Of a stretch of 64,000 nucleotides of DNA, positions 60,708 through 64,000 are shown piece after piece. The notes beneath the pieces are model-generated. The model saw only the letters and a program-made list of their open reading frames with translations. It had not been told where the DNA came from and made no database searches. The DNA comes from Enoplolaimus lenunculus (taxonomy: Eukaryota > Nematoda > Enoplea > Enoplida > Thoracostomopsidae), in the NCBI GenBank assembly GCA_030248215.1, contig JASANG010003600.1, forward strand, positions 82,543 to 146,542, given 5' to 3'. How positions within the stretch are numbered: the stretch's first letter is position 1; each line of letters starts with the position of its first letter. The translations under genes were made by a program, and so were the position numbers.

Positions 60708-60872
60708 TTAGGGTGGCGTATACTTTTGATGACGTCCGGCGCCGTCCGTCACCGTCTGGTGCTGGCCGCCGTAAGTCACTCTGCAGTATCCTAAGCAAAT
60801 TACTCACGTAACGGCATCGGATGGTAAGGGACAGCGCCGAACAGCGCCGCACGAGAATATAACACAACCCTT
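60708..60872. mobile_element. Family G copy
   Basis: Begins TTAGGGTGGCGTATACTTTT and ends ATAACACAACCC, with the family's GCCGTCCGTCACCGT core. Located in the putative intron after the 60.4-kb exon. Confidence 0.7.
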
Positions 60873-61310
60873 GATTCCATCAGCTTTTTGAATCTTTTAC
60901 TGAAACTTATACTTGAGTATTAACTAAGCAAATACGTAGTCCTTATTCCTGAATCACACTTAAGATAAGTAAATACACAAGTCACTGAACATACTTGAAT
61001 TAATACAAATTTACCATTCAAGCATATTAACCTTGGTCAAATTGAAACTAAATACAACCTTGCATTTTCAAAACCGGTACCTGTTCTTTTGCGTAAACCC
61101 GATTTTGAATTTATGATTGATTGCATAAAATAAAAGTACCCCCCACCAGCCGCATCTGTGAAATAACGAATTGAAAACGGTTTACCCACCAACAAACCAG
61201 TAAAGTATATTTGCCGTCGGCACATCAAAAGCGACGTTTTAAAATTTGAATTTTTCAAAAAATTAAATTATTTTTTCAATCAAGATCCCGAAAATTTTCT
61301 ATGAGTTAGT

Positions 61311-61342
61311 GCCGGATACAGACTGATCGCTGTATCCGGTAA
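61311..61342. repeat. Small perfect hairpin
   Basis: GCCGGATACAG and CTGTATCCGG separated by eight bases; the stem resembles the GGATATCCGG ends of the CCGGATA repeat family that is common in the left half. Confidence 0.7.
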
Positions 61343-62421
61343 TGTCTACGACCTGAGAAAAAAATTTGCATAATTTGAAATATTTATTTTTCACAACCAA
61401 TTTTGTATGATTGCTACAAATTTATTTTGTATTTTGTGAAAATGTGACCATTTTAACGCAAGCGTTCAAATCTCATACGTGCAAGTTCTCGCTACAAAAA
61501 CACCGCAAATAAACAGCCGCTTGACGCAAGAATTTCATTTCCGTTACCAATTTTAGCTAAATATTTCACAAGTTTTCTCAATTTACATCTGTTTTCTAAA
61601 ATTTTATATGAATTTTAGCACAAAAATTATGCGTTTAGTCCATTTTAAATTTTTGTTTATAACTATTATATGCAAGCGGTACATTGTTGAACTAAACTGC
61701 ATCTATAGAGCATACCTTCACTACTTCACTTTGCTAACCGGTGTATATTTGAACGTAGGTTTTATAAATATTTTATGTTTCAAATATAATTAAGCCTATA
61801 AGAGAAGTAGATAGTATATATTTAGACGTCGGATGCTCTCAGATGAAGCTTCTGAGTATATTTTCGCTGGCGCGTCTAAGCCTAGGCCGAACCCGTTCGT
61901 ACTTGAGCTTGAAGCTCAAACCTCTCATTGTTGGAGCTTTTGGGCACTTTTGTAGCTCCCACCGCACAGTTGAAACATTTTGTTCACGCTTAGGCTTAGG
62001 CTTAGTTATTTGCTTAAAGGCTTAGGCATAGGAAAATTCTTAGGGATACAGCGTTTCCGTTCTGCGGGGGAAACTAAAAATATCAGTTTGGGGTTTAAGC
62101 CTAAATTTAGCACAGTCCAAAACCTAAACCTTGCCAATATGGTTAATCAAAGCAGATCTAAGATGTAAAGTAATCTAATTTTACACAAATTAACTGTATG
62201 TATCCCGTTATTTGCGTAGTTAATTTGCGTGCAAATCAATTTCTTTCACCAGAAACATTTTGTTACTGAACTAAACGTTTTTCAAAATCATTACGATAAC
62301 GGTCCAATGGACGTTTTGGAAGCATCGCTGATATATGCATATGAACAATTTGAACGCAAGTTTCCGTTGCACCATTCACCTTCAATTCTTATTTTAACCT
62401 CAACAACAATTCAAAGCTAAT

Positions 62422-62613
62422 GCAACTTCTACAATATCATGCGTACACCAGGTGACTTTTGAGCGGTAGTGTGATGAACACTGAAGCCAAAACTGCTTCA
62501 GTGTGTGGAACTCTGAAATCAAAAAAGGTTTAGTGTTCTGGACGTTGACGCCAAAATAGCTTCATCGCTTCCAAAGCCACCTGATGTGTATGCATGATTT
62601 TGTGGAAGTTGCC
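62422..62613. mobile_element. Palindromic miniature element with about 40-bp inverted ends
   Basis: Left GCAACTTCTACAATATCATG then CGTACACCAGGTGACTTTT; right AAAGCCACCTGATGTGTATG then CATGATTTTGTGGAAGTTGC, an imperfect inverse over about 40 bp. A second hairpin (ACTGAAGC...GCTTCAGT) is inside. It lies between two protein-like open frames at 62.2-62.4 and 62.65-62.9 kb. Confidence 0.8.
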
Positions 62614-62751
62614 TAAGGTCCCTGCTGTAGCGTGGACTACTTTAAATGGGACGAGCCAGACGGACTCCAGTCAGTATTAAACGAAACTGTCCACGTTCGA
62701 CGTATGTCTTCAAACCAGTTGGGGGTTTCTGGTTTGCAAATTCTAACTTAG

Positions 62752-62911
62752 AAACCAATAATTTATTCTTTATACCGGTGTTTCTTCCAAGTCCAAGTTT
62801 ATTCGGTACACCAGTGTTCTACGAAGCTTTGAAAAATGCCAGGAAAAAAATGTTGCTTTTTGACGGGTTTGCCCATTTTCACCGCAAACTTTTGTATACC
62901 AACCGCTCGTG
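62752..62911 (+). CDS. Unrecognised gene, weak candidate third exon
   Basis: Acceptor-like TTCTAACTTAG ends at 62,751 and a donor GTG/GTGAGT starts at 62,912. In the phase required by the preceding exon (phase 1) the 160 bp is open and reads ETNNLFFIPVFLPSPSLFGT then PVFYEALKNARKKMLLFDGF, ending LLYTNRS. It leaves in phase 2. Support is only frame compatibility and splice signals; the pyrimidine tract is poor. The frame is also open upstream of the acceptor, so it could be a longer exon or chance. Confidence 0.3.
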
Positions 62912-63473
62912 GTGAGTTGTAATCATCTCTTTGTGGCAGTTAAACTCCAATTTGCTCACGGTTACAAAACATGATGGTGGTTAAAATCGCTATATTCGGG
63001 TCATGTTTGAACTGGTTGCAGGAAAAGACCGATAAATGCTAAGTACGACGCATCAGGGTTACAATCAGCCCGGCCTAAAGCCCAAAACTGGGACCCACAG
63101 CTCTCGGTAGGTCGAGCACAGGCCTGGGACTAATTTGGCGAGTTCAAAATTTGTGGATCCGCAACTGCATAAAAAGGTTTATTTCAAAACTTATTTTCGT
63201 TTTTTTCGAGAATATAAAACTATCGCGGGGTCGGGCTCATTCGGGCAGGGCCCGGGTCACGGAGAGTCCGGTCCGGTATCGACCGTGGTCGCTGTACTTC
63301 TACCCCAGACACAATTGGTCACTAGTCAATAAAAACACTGGCTCACGGAGTCATCGTTAACGATTTGCCACTTTTGCCTTCAGAACCAGCAATTTGATTA
63401 TTTTTTCAGTTGTGCACCCTCTCCAAACTATATTGACAAGTATGCCACTGACAGGTCGAGGCAGCGCTAGATA

Positions 63474-63634
63474 CACTGCAAAAAATGGTGAGTCAAATTG
63501 ACTCTCTCCGAAATAAGTTTTTCATGACTCCACAAACTGAGCCAGAATTTAACTCTCAAATTTTGGCTCAGGTTGTGTAGTCAGAAAAAGCCTATTTCGG
63601 AGAGAGTCAATATGATTCACCATTTTTTGCAGTG
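63474..63634. mobile_element. Family C element, best ends
   Basis: Starts CACTGCAAAAAATGGTGAGT and ends TCACCATTTTTTGCAGTG, TA duplication on both sides, 161 bp with a shortened middle. Confidence 0.92.
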
Positions 63635-64000
63635 TACACCTGGGGTGTATCAATAGATCAAAACCATTTTACCGTCAGTTTTGTCTCGGACGCTGTATAG
63701 AACAAATCGAATTAAGGCAATGGCGGATCCAGAAATTTCTATAAGGGGGTTGCCAGACGATGTACAATAGTTGAAAATACTCGTAAGCAAAGCGAACGAG
63801 AAGCCGAACACCATTAATACAGTGCTAATACGAAATCTTGGTTTAGGTTCATGTTGGGGGAGGGGGTTAGGCCGCAGGACACCCCTTGAATGTGCCTGTA
63901 TCAATTGAGGATATTAGGTCTAAGAGGCATAGGCTCTTAAAATGGGTAATTATCAATTGTGAAGTCGGTTTCTGCCTTTTGGTACCTTTACAATGTGGAA

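Larger units (their letters stand above)
60534..64000 (+). other. Right flank with candidate exon and repeats
   Basis: Apart from the candidate exon at 62.75 kb it holds a family G element (60.71-60.87 kb), a perfect small hairpin (61.31 kb), TTAGGC-like hexamer remnants (61.87-62.1 kb), a palindromic element (62.42-62.61 kb), a GC-richer stretch at 63.05-63.3 kb with no clear gene, and a family C element (63.47-63.63 kb). Confidence 0.45.

Overview
This is genomic DNA of an invertebrate animal. Genes are split by long introns with GT-AG junctions, more than half of what can be recognised is small non-autonomous transposons and simple repeats, and there are no operons or bacterial signals. 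The two recognisable proteins (an srGAP F-BAR protein and mitochondrial ribosomal protein L54) are animal-wide. Short acceptor-to-ATG distances and fast-evolving protein sequence would fit a tunicate, but nothing seen here proves the species.

Layout. (1) About 1-39,961, minus strand: the 5' part of an srGAP-family gene. Four coding exons, placed by homology, splice sites and matching intron phases, lie at 39,961-39,895, 8,578-8,395, 7,899-7,734 and 5,367-5,305. They encode the first 160 residues, the start of the F-BAR domain. Intron 1 is about 31.3 kb and carries most of the repeats in this half. The rest of the gene lies left of the window, apart from one possible weak exon at 4,961-4,886. 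(2) About 39,962-41,590: a 1.6-kb head-to-head interval that should hold the promoters of srGAP and MRPL54. (3) 41,591-43,505, plus strand: complete MRPL54 in three coding exons, 144 residues. (4) 43,506-57,700: gene-poor, dense in miniature transposons. (5) 57,755 to the right edge, plus strand: start of an unrecognised gene, with two good coding exons in compatible phase (57,755-57,811 and 60,422-60,533) and a weaker third (62,752-62,911).

The base composition of the plus strand is visibly A+C-rich left of about 40 kb and T+G-rich right of about 41 kb. The switch falls at the divergent promoter interval, as expected if introns record transcription direction.

Repeats. Several miniature inverted-repeat families can be delimited by their own target-site duplications. 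Families A (ends GGCCCATGTAAAGA) and B (ends GGCCAATGTTACTTTAA) have 8-bp duplications and interiors built from TTAGGC-like hexamers. Family D (ends CAGGGTGCAACCGGAAT) also has 8-bp duplications and includes a 54-bp miniature copy. Family C (ends CACTGCAAAAAATGGTGAGT) has TA duplications and is seen only right of 47 kb. Nested insertions are seen at 34.2, 47.2 and 49.7 kb. Four tandem arrays stand out: a 45-bp array with a Pol III B-box-like motif, a 28-bp array carrying 14 perfect CArG boxes, a 19-bp array with ETS-like cores close by, and a GC-rich 33-bp array. No virus-like element with a recognisable polymerase, capsid or envelope reading frame was seen.
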